64,000 nucleotides of DNA, from NCBI GenBank assembly GCA_024279135.1, contig JAJRRU010000006.1:1-64000 (forward strand). Direction: 5' to 3'. Origin of the DNA: Alphaproteobacteria bacterium (GTDB lineage: Bacteria > Pseudomonadota > Alphaproteobacteria > Rhodospirillales > Casp-alpha2). Numbering within the stretch: position 1 is the first letter of the stretch; the number at the start of each line of letters is the position of its first letter. The translations under genes were made by a program, and so were the position numbers. The notes under the pieces were generated by a model, which had not been told where the DNA came from, ran no database searches, and was given only the letters and a program-made list of their open reading frames with translations. Of this stretch, positions 18,559 to 27,174 are shown piece after piece.

Positions 18559-19521
18559 ATGGATTTATGTCAGGATCAATCGTCAGAAATGAGTGCCAGA
18601 ATACTAATTACCACATCGTCATTCCAGCTTGAAGGCTGTCAGCCTCTGGAAGCCCTCATGGCCGAGGGTTATGAGATTATCTTGAACCCCTTTGGTCGCC
18701 GACTGACCGAACAAGATATCGCCGGTCTGATGGATGAACACAAGCCCGTTGGCATGATTGCCGGGGTCGAACCACTGACCAGATCAGTTCTGCAAAAGTC
18801 CGCTAATCTGAAGGTCATATCACGCTGTGGTGTTGGCCTCGATAGCCTTGATTTGGTCGCCGCAGATGAGCAAGGCATAACGGTGACAATAACACCGGGC
18901 GGTCCTACCTCATCGGTTAGTGAACTGACACTGGGTCTTATGCTTGCTGCCTGTCGGCGGGTTGTTGAAGCAGACCTGAATATCAGGAATGATCGTTGGG
19001 GTTCTTTGATGGGACGACTGTTGGCAGCCCAGACCATCGGGCTGATCGGTGCCGGTCGGATTGGTCTGGCTGTAGCACGATTGTGCAAGGCTTTCGGTTG
19101 TGAAGTGATTGCCTATGACCCCCATGCGACGATCACCGACGGGGTGGTCGAGATGGTTTGCCTTGAGGTGCTTCTTGAACGCTCCGACGTGATATCGCTG
19201 CATGTGCCGTTAATTGATGAAACACGGCAGATCCTGAACCGTGAGCGGATATTCTCCATGAAACAAGGTGCCATCTTGATCAATGCGGCGCGTGGCGGGC
19301 TGGTTGATGAAACCGCCCTGAAAGAGGCCCTCGACAGTGGGCATCTGGCGGCGGCGGCCCTTGATTGTTTCGAACAGGAACCCTATCAGGGTGAATTGCT
19401 TGAATGTCCGACTGCAATTTTAACATGCCACATGGGCTCTTATGCAAAAGAAGCCAGAGCCATGATGGAACACGAGGCAGCCGAAAATCTTGCTGCCAAA
19501 TTGCAGGCCTTGAATATCTGA
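18559..19521 (+). CDS. D-2-hydroxyacid dehydrogenase (SerA-like)
   Basis: A 320-residue NAD-dependent D-2-hydroxyacid dehydrogenase of the phosphoglycerate dehydrogenase group, without a C-terminal ACT domain. It has the Rossmann motif GAGRIG (164-169) followed by YDPHA, catalytic Arg245 (NAARGG), Glu274 (FEQEP) and His291 (CHMGS). It would interconvert a 2-hydroxy acid and a 2-keto acid. It is the first gene of a tight five-gene operon with an SDR epimerase, a HAD phosphatase, an HpcH-type aldolase and a CMP-sugar synthetase. A biosynthetic serine role is less likely in this context. The start could be 18559 or 18589; neither has a clear ribosome-binding site. Confidence 0.85.
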   Translation: MDLCQDQSSEMSARILITTSSFQLEGCQPLEALMAEGYEIILNPFGRRLTEQDIAGLMDEHKPVGMIAGVEPLTRSVLQKSANLKVISRCGVGLDSLDLVAADEQGITVTITPGGPTSSVSELTLGLMLAACRRVVEADLNIRNDRWGSLMGRLLAAQTIGLIGAGRIGLAVARLCKAFGCEVIAYDPHATITDGVVEMVCLEVLLERSDVISLHVPLIDETRQILNRERIFSMKQGAILINAARGGLVDETALKEALDSGHLAAAALDCFEQEPYQGELLECPTAILTCHMGSYAKEARAMMEHEAAENLAAKLQALNI

Positions 19522-19537
19522 TACCGGGGAGTGGTCT

Positions 19538-20473
19538 ATGACAAAAAGTGCAACTGTTTTTGGCGGCAGCGGATTTCTGGGTAGCCATACGGCAGACGCT
19601 CTGACCGATGCTGGTTATAAAGTCAAAATCTTTGATCGAAACCCATCACCCTGGCTGCGTCCAGAACAGGAAATGGTTATCGGCGACCTGCTTGATCGCG
19701 ATGCAGTTTATAAAGCAACAGAAAACGCAGACGCGGTTTTTCAGTTTGCCGGTATCGCTGATATTGGTGAGGCATCAAACGATATTAGCCGTACAGCCGA
19801 GGTCAATGTGATTGGGACCATCAACGCCCTTGAGGCTGCACGGTTGGCCGGGGCTGCACGGTTCGTATTTGCCAGCACTGTATATGTCTATTCCAGTCAT
19901 GGTGGGTTTTACCGGGCCAGCAAACAGGCAGCGGAGAGTTTTATTCAGACCTATTTACAGGAATATGGTCTTGAATACACGGTCCTGCGTTATGGAACAT
20001 TATATGGTCGGCGTGCCGATAATCATAACCGGATATATAATATGCTGAGGGAAGCGGTTTCAACCAAGGCGATCCGCTATCCCGGCAGCGGAGAAGCGAT
20101 CCGCGAATTTATACATGTCCGTGATGCGGCCCATATGTCGGTAAAAATTCTCGATAAGGAATATGCAAATCGCCATTTGGTGCTGACCGGGCAGGAAAAA
20201 TACAAGGTAAAACACCTGCTCGAAATCATTCGTGAAATCATGGGCCATAAAATTGACGTCAGTTGGGATAATGATGAACCCATTGGGCATTACCACTTGA
20301 CGCCTTATTCCTTTATGCCGGAGATCGGCCATAAGCTGGTACCGCCTGATTTCGTTGATCTTGGCCAGGGACTGCTCGATTGTCTGACAGAAATTCTGGA
20401 AGAGACCAGTGCTGGTGATACGCTCGAAATTGATTCCCGCATGACCCGCTCGGGTTCCGATGAGAATTCTTGA
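19538..20473 (+). CDS. NAD-dependent sugar epimerase/dehydratase (extended SDR)
   Basis: A 311-residue extended short-chain dehydrogenase/reductase. It shows the N-terminal NAD loop GGSGFLG (9-15), an Asp at the end of the second strand (FDRNPS) for NAD(H), a Ser/Thr-rich active strand (ASTVYVYSS) and catalytic Tyr125 and Lys129 (YRASK). The C-terminal substrate part includes RYPGSGEAIREFIHVRDAA, with REFIHVRD typical of nucleotide-sugar epimerases and dehydratases. It lies 16 bases after the dehydrogenase and overlaps the HAD gene by one base. The substrate is not evident from sequence. Confidence 0.87.
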   Translation: MTKSATVFGGSGFLGSHTADALTDAGYKVKIFDRNPSPWLRPEQEMVIGDLLDRDAVYKATENADAVFQFAGIADIGEASNDISRTAEVNVIGTINALEAARLAGAARFVFASTVYVYSSHGGFYRASKQAAESFIQTYLQEYGLEYTVLRYGTLYGRRADNHNRIYNMLREAVSTKAIRYPGSGEAIREFIHVRDAAHMSVKILDKEYANRHLVLTGQEKYKVKHLLEIIREIMGHKIDVSWDNDEPIGHYHLTPYSFMPEIGHKLVPPDFVDLGQGLLDCLTEILEETSAGDTLEIDSRMTRSGSDENS

Positions 20474-21156
20474 TGGATACAGGCTGTAAATACGATGCCC
20501 TGATGTTTGATTTCGATGGTGTTATCTGCGACTCGGTCGATGTTAAAACACAAGCCTTCAAGGCTCTCTATGAACATCATGGCCCCGATATTTGGCAAGC
20601 CGTCGTACGTTATCATCATGATCATGGCGGGATTAGCCGGTATGAAAAAATTCGCCATTACGAGAGGCTTGTTCACGGCACGGAACCCGACCAGAAAACA
20701 GTGAATAAATTAGCCGGTAAATTCTCAGATCTGGTGGTTCAGAAAGTCGTCGAAAGTGATTATATTGAAGGTGCGCTGGAAGCACTTCAACAGACCTCGA
20801 CGTATCTGTCTCTGTATGTTGTCTCAGGCACGCCGGAGGATGAATTGCGCCATATTGTCCAGGCTCGTGGGCTTAGTGGTTTTTTTGATGGAATTTATGG
20901 GTCACCACGTTTGAAGCATGATATTATCAGCTCTGTTCTGGATGAACATGGATTTTCACCATCGCGTTGCCTGATGATCGGGGATGCCATGACCGATTAT
21001 AGTGCGGCTCAAGAAACATTTCTCGACTTTCTCGGTGTGTTAAGTGGCGGTGTAAATCCGTTCCCGGCGGGAACACAAGTCGTCCAAAATTTAACGGCGT
21101 TATCGGCTGCTCTTGTTCAGGGGCAGGGTATTGAAGGGAATAAAAATGAAGTTTGA
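20473..21156 (+). CDS. HAD-family phosphatase
   Basis: A 227-residue HAD phosphatase. The catalytic DFDGV (13-17) has the nucleophile Asp13 and acid/base Asp15, motif II is YVVSGTPED and motif IV is MIGDAMTDY. A helical cap follows motif I, as in phosphoglycolate phosphatase-like enzymes. In the operon it takes the place that KdsC or NeuC-linked phosphatases have in Kdo or nonulosonate pathways, that is, removing phosphate before CMP activation; this is inference. The ATG overlaps the previous stop by one base (TGATG), and its 3' end overlaps the aldolase by 11 bases. Confidence 0.85.
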   Translation: MDTGCKYDALMFDFDGVICDSVDVKTQAFKALYEHHGPDIWQAVVRYHHDHGGISRYEKIRHYERLVHGTEPDQKTVNKLAGKFSDLVVQKVVESDYIEGALEALQQTSTYLSLYVVSGTPEDELRHIVQARGLSGFFDGIYGSPRLKHDIISSVLDEHGFSPSRCLMIGDAMTDYSAAQETFLDFLGVLSGGVNPFPAGTQVVQNLTALSAALVQGQGIEGNKNEV

Positions 21157-21922
21157 AGCAGTGCGCAAGGCCATGACAGAGAAAAATCTGACCATCGGAT
21201 CATGGTTGATGTTTGACCACCCCTTGATGACGGAACTGATCGCCAAGTCCGGGGCATTTGACTGGCTTGTTGTTGACATGGAACATGGCGGGGCTGATTT
21301 CTCCGGCATGTTGCAGCAAATTCAGATTGTCGATCTGGCCGGGTGTACTCCCATTGTCCGGGTCGGCTTTAATGATCCGTTTCTGATTAAACGTGCTCTC
21401 GATGCCGGTGCAGCCGGGATAATTGTGCCCATGACCATGGACGCCGATGATGCCAAACGGGCGGTTGATGCGATTTATTACCCGCCCAGAGGAAAACGCG
21501 GTGTTGGATTATTCCGCGCCCAGGGTTACGGCGGAGAATTTGAAAATTACAAAAAACAGGTTGATGACGGCTTGATTTTTATCCCGCAGATCGAACACCA
21601 TGAAGCCGTCACTGATCTTGAAAACATTCTGAATGTCGAGGGTGTTAATGGTTTTATTATCGGACCTTATGATTTGTCGGCCTCGCTAGGTCTGCCGGGG
21701 AAGTTTGACCATCCCGATGTCATCGCACAAATGGACAGGGTGGTAAGCATTATGAAAGACAATCCCAAACCAGGTGGTTTCCATGTGGTGCACCGCGATC
21801 ATGACACCATGAAACACCGGGTGGATCAGGGGGCACGGTTGCTGGCATATGGTGTTGATATGGAATTCCTGCGCTCGGTTCTGGTTGAAGAACGCAGTTT
21901 TCTGCAAACGCTTCGTGGATAG
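21146..21922 (+). CDS. HpcH/HpaI-family (class II) 2-keto-3-deoxy acid aldolase
   Basis: A 258-residue metal-dependent pyruvate aldolase. The general base is His47 (DMEHGG), Arg72 (VRVGFND) binds pyruvate, Glu150 and Asp176 (PQIE and GPYDLSASLG) bind the metal, and PPRGKRGVGLFRAQGYG is the family loop. Such enzymes join pyruvate to an aldehyde to give a 4-hydroxy-2-keto-3-deoxy acid, or split it. Just before a CMP-ulosonate synthetase gene it could make a 3-deoxy-2-ulosonic acid without a PEP-dependent synthase (KdsA or NeuB), neither of which occurs in the window. The ATG at 21146 has GAAGGGA upstream; a longer TTG reading is rejected. Confidence 0.88.
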   Translation: MKFEAVRKAMTEKNLTIGSWLMFDHPLMTELIAKSGAFDWLVVDMEHGGADFSGMLQQIQIVDLAGCTPIVRVGFNDPFLIKRALDAGAAGIIVPMTMDADDAKRAVDAIYYPPRGKRGVGLFRAQGYGGEFENYKKQVDDGLIFIPQIEHHEAVTDLENILNVEGVNGFIIGPYDLSASLGLPGKFDHPDVIAQMDRVVSIMKDNPKPGGFHVVHRDHDTMKHRVDQGARLLAYGVDMEFLRSVLVEERSFLQTLRG

Positions 21923-21931
21923 TTGCACATC

Positions 21932-22600
21932 ATGAATAACCAGAACCAGAAATTTACCGCCCTGATACCCCTAAAAGGGCATTCCCAACGGGTACCGGGG
22001 AAGAACCTCAGAGCCCTGTCCGGGCGACCGCTCTATCAATGGATTTGCCGCTCCCTTCAGGACGCCCACTGTGTCAGCCAGATTGTCATCGATACGGATT
22101 CAAAGGATGTGGAGGACAGTGTTCGGAACTTTGACCCAAACATCAAAATACTCCGCCGCCCAGAGGCATTGCAGGGTGATCAAGTTTCGGTCAATAAACT
22201 GATCGACTGGCAAATGGCGCAATTACCGGGGGAATGTTTTCTGCAAACCCACGCCACCAATCCGCTGTTGAGCCCAAAATCAATTGATCTGGCGGCACAA
22301 TCATTTGTCGATGATGATACTTGCGACAGCCTGTTTGCCGTGACACGTCACCAAACCAGAATGTACCTGGCCAATGGATCGCCGATTAATCACAACCCGG
22401 AAGAACTGATCCAAACCCAGGACTTATCACCGCTTTATGAAGAAAATTCGTGCCTGTATTTGTTCTCGCGAGCAGGATTTTCAAAGGTTGGTCGGCGGAT
22501 TGGTGCCACACCAAAGATGTTTGAGCTTCGGATGCCGGAAAATGTTGATATTGATACGGAAGATGATTTCGCCTATGCACAATATCTTTGTGCCGATTAA
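21932..22600 (+). CDS. CMP-acylneuraminate/Kdo synthetase-like cytidylyltransferase
   Basis: A 222-residue NeuA-type cytidylyltransferase. The nucleotide-binding signature IPLKGHSQRVPGKN (12-25) is complete, followed by VIDTDSKDVED and THATNPLLSP, with a C-terminal MPENVDIDTEDDFAYA for metal binding. It activates a 2-keto-3-deoxy sugar acid with CTP. The true sugar is unknown because the usual synthase and precursor genes (neuB/neuC, kdsA, pseB, legF) are absent. Last gene of the operon begun at 18559 and likely donor source for the WaaA-like or DUF115-like transferase nearby. I start at the ATG at 21932 rather than the upstream TTG. Confidence 0.9.
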   Translation: MNNQNQKFTALIPLKGHSQRVPGKNLRALSGRPLYQWICRSLQDAHCVSQIVIDTDSKDVEDSVRNFDPNIKILRRPEALQGDQVSVNKLIDWQMAQLPGECFLQTHATNPLLSPKSIDLAAQSFVDDDTCDSLFAVTRHQTRMYLANGSPINHNPEELIQTQDLSPLYEENSCLYLFSRAGFSKVGRRIGATPKMFELRMPENVDIDTEDDFAYAQYLCAD

Positions 22601-22671
22601 TCTGAAGCATAATTTTCTCCAGCAATGCCGTCAGATTGACTGTCCTGAATTGATTGCTTCAGGCGGGCGAT

Positions 22672-23619
22672 CTACGAAATGTTATGGATGGAGAGAAAAC
22701 GTTCATAGTCACACCGGTTGGCAAAGGCTAAAAGGTTGCCCCAGGAGTCGGGTGAAATCTCCTGAACGTTCGTGGTATATCTGCGCCATTCATGGTGCAC
22801 ACCGTATTCTACAATGGGCAGCCATTCAGATACGATAATATGGTAGCCCTTCTCCATCAGGAAGGTAACCATATCTTCGGCGTCATAACCGATTTTGTCG
22901 GTGATCGGGTTGTCATATTCCGCCGCGATGATGGTCGGTAACAGGCTATCCCACGGCAGGCCCTGCATGACCATCATTTCATTACCTTCCACATCAATTT
23001 TCAGGAACATGACGTTATCGATGCGTTGCTCCTTGAAGGCCGCGGTCAGTGTGGTGACCTCAATCTCGGTTGATGTTAGTTTGCCCTCGGCTGTCTCGTG
23101 CATGCCATGCAGGGACCGGATATTTGATTTCTCACCTTGGTAAAACGTAACACCGGATTGACATTTATCGGATACGGCCCGTGTATCAATATTAAGGTTG
23201 CGGAACCCGGAAAACTTATCCCGTAATATCTGTAAGCTGTCTTCGGTCGGCTCAAAAGCAAGGACACGCCATCCGGACCACACATAAGGCGTCAGTACAG
23301 TTCCCCATTGGGCCCCCACGTCAACCATGGTGCCTGGCCCCATATGCGAAAGGAAATCGGTTATGTCATTAAGGTCGACCGTACTCGTTTCAAAATAACG
23401 GGTGAATAGTCTGGGTAATTCCGGGTAAGACAGGTTATAGCCAACCAACGCCATTACATGCATGACATCGAGAGATTGAATAAAAACGTCTGGCCGTCCT
23501 TCGTATTTTCCCCGCCAGATATTGAACAGACGGGTCGCTTCGTTTTTATCGTTTGAATTTAATGCTCCCACAACCTGATTGGTTGCCGATATCATTTGAT
23601 CAACGTCACTCTTGGACAT
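22672..23619 (-). CDS. FkbM-family methyltransferase
   Basis: A 315-residue protein. After a helical N-terminal 90 residues comes an FkbM methyltransferase domain: TMVDVGAQWGTVLTPYV as motif I, VLAFEPTEDSLQIL, then MFLKIDVEGNEMMVM. A long C-terminal segment with WRRYTTNVQEISPD is shared by some FkbM proteins. There are no full TPRs, unlike the two other FkbM genes of the island. It is convergent with the CMP-sugar operon and 34 bases before the first of three TPR/GT paralogues on the same strand. Probable sugar O-methyltransferase. Confidence 0.82.
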   Translation of the reverse strand: MSKSDVDQMISATNQVVGALNSNDKNEATRLFNIWRGKYEGRPDVFIQSLDVMHVMALVGYNLSYPELPRLFTRYFETSTVDLNDITDFLSHMGPGTMVDVGAQWGTVLTPYVWSGWRVLAFEPTEDSLQILRDKFSGFRNLNIDTRAVSDKCQSGVTFYQGEKSNIRSLHGMHETAEGKLTSTEIEVTTLTAAFKEQRIDNVMFLKIDVEGNEMMVMQGLPWDSLLPTIIAAEYDNPITDKIGYDAEDMVTFLMEKGYHIIVSEWLPIVEYGVHHEWRRYTTNVQEISPDSWGNLLAFANRCDYERFLSIHNIS

Positions 23620-23653
23620 ATCAAAACCTTTTGATTGTGATGATTGATTGCGA

Positions 23654-25498
23654 TCAGAACTCCGAAGATAATTTGTCCGCGATTTTATTCATGAGTTGTT
23701 GCTGGTTCATTTCTGAACTTTGTCTGAACAGCTCCAGTGAGTCATACCATAAACTATAATTATGGTTTCTGAACCAGTGCCACAAACTGACTTCGCCGAG
23801 TATGACCCATGTTTTGACACCACAAGCACCTGCAATGTGGACTGTGGCATTGGAAATGGAGATCACCAGATCGACGGCAGAGATTTGTGCAGCACTTTGT
23901 TCCAGGCTGTCCAAAGCATTAACCTCCGGGTCAACATAGATGGCTGCACCAATCTTATCTTTCGCCCAGGCTATGTCCGCGTCCACATCGCCATATTGCA
24001 GGCTGACAAAGGTGAATTCTGACTGACTCAGGATTGGTTGCCAGAATTCAAGGTCAGTAGATTTTTCTACATGAAATCCTGGGTTCCTGGATTGCCATGA
24101 AATACCAATGACAGGACCGGCACCAAGATTTTGGTATTTCTGACGATAAAGACGGGATAGATCAGGGTCGGGCTCAAGGGTGTTTGTCTGGATTTTAAAA
24201 TCAGCCGTCGTGGGCCGCAAGAATTGTCCCAGCGAGCCAACGGCGATACGGAAATCGGCCTGTTTATCTGAATTTATGATCTCTGAAATTGTTTTGGGTG
24301 CGGAGCGTGGCGTCGTCATAATCTCGGGCATGGCACGATTGAACAAAGGGATGAGCCTGTCATCGCACTCATAAATAACCGATGCTTTTTGAGAAACCAG
24401 GTCGGGCAGCATGGTAGAAAACATGATCTGTTCACCGATTCCCTGTTCCCCGGCAACATATATCAAGCGATTTTCGAGAGATTGACCTGTCCACAATGTA
24501 ATTGGTGACGGCTTTACAGGGCCTCGGACTGATGTTTTCAGGCCGTATTCATATTTCCCCCATCCGGCCCGAAAGTCCTCATTAATCAGCAAGGCAAAAC
24601 CAAGATTGGTGTGGGCTTCAGGGTTGTCGGGATTAAGTGCAATGGATTTGTTGTGATAGTCAATGGCGGTGTCGTACCGGCCCTGAGAGGCTAAGGTTAA
24701 AGCCAGATTATCAAAAACTTCAGAATTGCCCGGATCAATTTCAAGTGCTTTTAACAGGATGGATTCTGCCTCGGCGTATTGGTGGTTCTTTATATGATTC
24801 CAGCCTTTGTTAATATACCCGTTAATGAAATCAGGGCCAAGTTCAATACAACGATCATACAATTTGATTGCCTTGTCCCAGTTTTCCTGACGACCATAGG
24901 CACGGGCAAGATTATAGACCGCCTGCAGATTGTCAGGAGCGATCTTGATACTGCGCATGCCAGCTTCAACGGCTTTATCAAATTTCCCCATTTCCTGCAA
25001 AACACCGCACGAATTAATCCAGGCTTCGATATAGTTTTGGTCGAGACTGGTAGCCTGCTCCAACATGCCCAGCGCTTGATCCCATAGTTTCAGCGACATG
25101 AACACCGAAGCCAGTGTATTCAATGCTTCAATATAATCTGGCCGTATTGCCAGGGCGGCTTCAAGGGCCTCGATAGCTTCTCCGGCATTAAATGTTTTTA
25201 TGTAGGCCAGGGCCAAATTGAAATGGTAATCGGCAATGGTGCTGTCTATGGAGATCGCTTGTTTGAATTGATCCCGGGCATTTTCAGGATTGTTCGATGC
25301 AAGACTGACGGCGCCTAATAAATTCCAGGCGTTTGAGATGTCTGAATTGCTCAGCGCGATATTTCTGAAAATTGTTTCCGCCTTTTGCAATTCACCTCGT
25401 TGGAATAGTTCTATACCCTTGTTCAGTAGAACTTCTGCCTGCCCACTGGATATAGTCCAGGGTGATGAATTGTTGTTGCCGGTGTTGTTTTCTGACAT
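23654..25498 (-). CDS. TPR protein with GT9-like glycosyltransferase domain (paralogue 3)
   Basis: A 614-residue protein. Residues about 20-320 hold at least eight TPRs (for example IEAWINSCGVLQEMGKFDKA). The C-terminal half (about 330-600) resembles ADP-heptose/GT9-type transferases: GEQGIGEQIMFSTMLPDLV, VIYECDDRLIPLF, GISWQSRNPG, FVSLQYGDV, and ISNATVHIAGACGVKTWVIL near the end. It is the last of three tandem paralogues that share this layout and the motif order. The substrate is unknown. The TPR part suggests action on a protein or in a docked complex. Cytoplasmic; no signal peptide. Confidence 0.8.
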   Translation of the reverse strand: MSENNTGNNNSSPWTISSGQAEVLLNKGIELFQRGELQKAETIFRNIALSNSDISNAWNLLGAVSLASNNPENARDQFKQAISIDSTIADYHFNLALAYIKTFNAGEAIEALEAALAIRPDYIEALNTLASVFMSLKLWDQALGMLEQATSLDQNYIEAWINSCGVLQEMGKFDKAVEAGMRSIKIAPDNLQAVYNLARAYGRQENWDKAIKLYDRCIELGPDFINGYINKGWNHIKNHQYAEAESILLKALEIDPGNSEVFDNLALTLASQGRYDTAIDYHNKSIALNPDNPEAHTNLGFALLINEDFRAGWGKYEYGLKTSVRGPVKPSPITLWTGQSLENRLIYVAGEQGIGEQIMFSTMLPDLVSQKASVIYECDDRLIPLFNRAMPEIMTTPRSAPKTISEIINSDKQADFRIAVGSLGQFLRPTTADFKIQTNTLEPDPDLSRLYRQKYQNLGAGPVIGISWQSRNPGFHVEKSTDLEFWQPILSQSEFTFVSLQYGDVDADIAWAKDKIGAAIYVDPEVNALDSLEQSAAQISAVDLVISISNATVHIAGACGVKTWVILGEVSLWHWFRNHNYSLWYDSLELFRQSSEMNQQQLMNKIADKLSSEF

Positions 25499-25552
25499 TT
25501 TTGGTATGCCCTGTTATTATCTTGGTAAATATTTAAGTGATTGGCTCTGTCA

Positions 25553-27157
25553 TCATAATTTCTTAATTTTGCCCGGTAATTCTTTCATGATTCCTGAAAC
25601 GACTGTATCCCAATTTCCAGCATGGGGCTTCCGAAAATTTCTGACAGATTTATACCATAGGCTGTCATTGCGATGAACGAACCAGTGCCATAACGGTACG
25701 TCACCGAGGATCATCCAGGTTTCCGTGCCCAATGCTCCCGCCAGATGAACCGTAGCATTGGATATGGATATGACCATATCAACGGCAGATATCTGTGCCG
25801 CGCTCTGTTCCAGACTTTCCAGTGGAGAAATGTCCCGGTCTATATAGATTTCCCTATTAAACTCTTTTTTGATCAAGGTGCAGTCTTCTCTAATATCACC
25901 ATATTGGAGGCTGACAAAATTGCAATCTGGTAGTGTGAGTATCGGGCGCCAGAATTCCAGTGGCATAACCTTGTTACCGGCAAATTCCCTGCTTGTGGAT
26001 TTCCATGAAATACCAATTGTCGGGCCGTTTCCTAATTTGCTGTATTTTTCCTTCAACAACGCAACAAGTTCCGGGTCCGGTAGAAGAAACTGTGTCGAGG
26101 GCTTGAAGCTATCTACGGAACGGCGGAACCACCTGCCCAATGAGCCAACGCAGACGCGAAAATCTATATCAGGACTGCGTAGGTCTATATGGACCGGGTT
26201 CTGAAGTTCGATAACGCTGATCTCCGGGAAAGAGCGTTTATACAAGGGAACCAGGCGTTTCTCGCATTCATAGATGACCTGGCCACCCTGCTGGATGATA
26301 TCTTCAATCATGGTGGAAAACATAATCTGTTCGCCGATGGCCTGCTCTCCCATAATATGAACCAGACGACCTTTCAGAGGTTCACCATTCCAGAACGGGA
26401 CCAGTTTGTTTTTGTATATACCCCGTCTGTCTACCTGAAGCCGGTATTCAAATTCATCCCATCCATGGTCGAAGTTTTCCTGCATCAGTAGATTATGGGA
26501 TAGTGAATAATGCGCCTCGGCATAGCTCGGGGACATTTTCAGGGTTTGCCTGAAAAGCGCGCTTGCTTCGTCGAGCTTACCTTGCGCGGCGAGAGCCTTA
26601 CCAAGGTTGTAGGGTGCCTGGATCAGGTCGGGACAGAGTTCCATTCCCCTCATTCCGGCTGCGACTGCTTTTTCACCCAATTCCAATTTGTTCATGATGC
26701 CGCAGGAATTAACCCATGCCTCACCGATATTCGGATCTATCTTCAATGCGGCATCAATGGCCTGACGGGCTTCTGCCCAGCGTTGTTCGCCCATATAGGC
26801 CGCACCCAGGGTATTCAATGCTTCCGTATAGTCAGGGCGCAGATCAATGGCTGTTTTTAAAGCGGAAATAGCATGCTGGTGTTCTGATAACTGAATATAG
26901 GTCAGGGCCAGATTGTAATGGTAGTCGGCATAGGAGGTGTTGATCCTGATCGCAGCCGTGAAATGCTCAACGGCTTGATCAGGGGTGCCTGCGGCTAGTT
27001 TAATCACCCCAAGTAAATTGTGTGCATCGGCATTGTCCGGTGTTATGCGGAGGGCTTTTTCTATCATAGTTTCAGCATGGAGATACTCGCCCTGTTGATA
27101 GAAACGGATGCCGGTCTGGATTAATCCCTCTACATTATGTGTTGGTGTTTGTGACAT
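25553..27157 (-). CDS. TPR protein with GT9-like glycosyltransferase domain (paralogue 2)
   Basis: The shortest of the three paralogues, 534 residues. TPRs cover about 5-230, fewer than in its neighbours; the transferase-like half covers about 240-525 with GEQAIGEQIMFSTMIED, VIYECEKRLVPLY, GISWKSTSRE, FVSLQYGDIRED and ISNATVHLAGALGTETWMIL. The difference in length lies mainly in TPR number. It is 54 bases upstream of paralogue 3 and 17 bases downstream of paralogue 1, so the three are probably one transcript. Confidence 0.8.
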   Translation of the reverse strand: MSQTPTHNVEGLIQTGIRFYQQGEYLHAETMIEKALRITPDNADAHNLLGVIKLAAGTPDQAVEHFTAAIRINTSYADYHYNLALTYIQLSEHQHAISALKTAIDLRPDYTEALNTLGAAYMGEQRWAEARQAIDAALKIDPNIGEAWVNSCGIMNKLELGEKAVAAGMRGMELCPDLIQAPYNLGKALAAQGKLDEASALFRQTLKMSPSYAEAHYSLSHNLLMQENFDHGWDEFEYRLQVDRRGIYKNKLVPFWNGEPLKGRLVHIMGEQAIGEQIMFSTMIEDIIQQGGQVIYECEKRLVPLYKRSFPEISVIELQNPVHIDLRSPDIDFRVCVGSLGRWFRRSVDSFKPSTQFLLPDPELVALLKEKYSKLGNGPTIGISWKSTSREFAGNKVMPLEFWRPILTLPDCNFVSLQYGDIREDCTLIKKEFNREIYIDRDISPLESLEQSAAQISAVDMVISISNATVHLAGALGTETWMILGDVPLWHWFVHRNDSLWYKSVRNFRKPHAGNWDTVVSGIMKELPGKIKKL

Positions 27158-27174
27158 GGCGTTCCCGATCCCAA

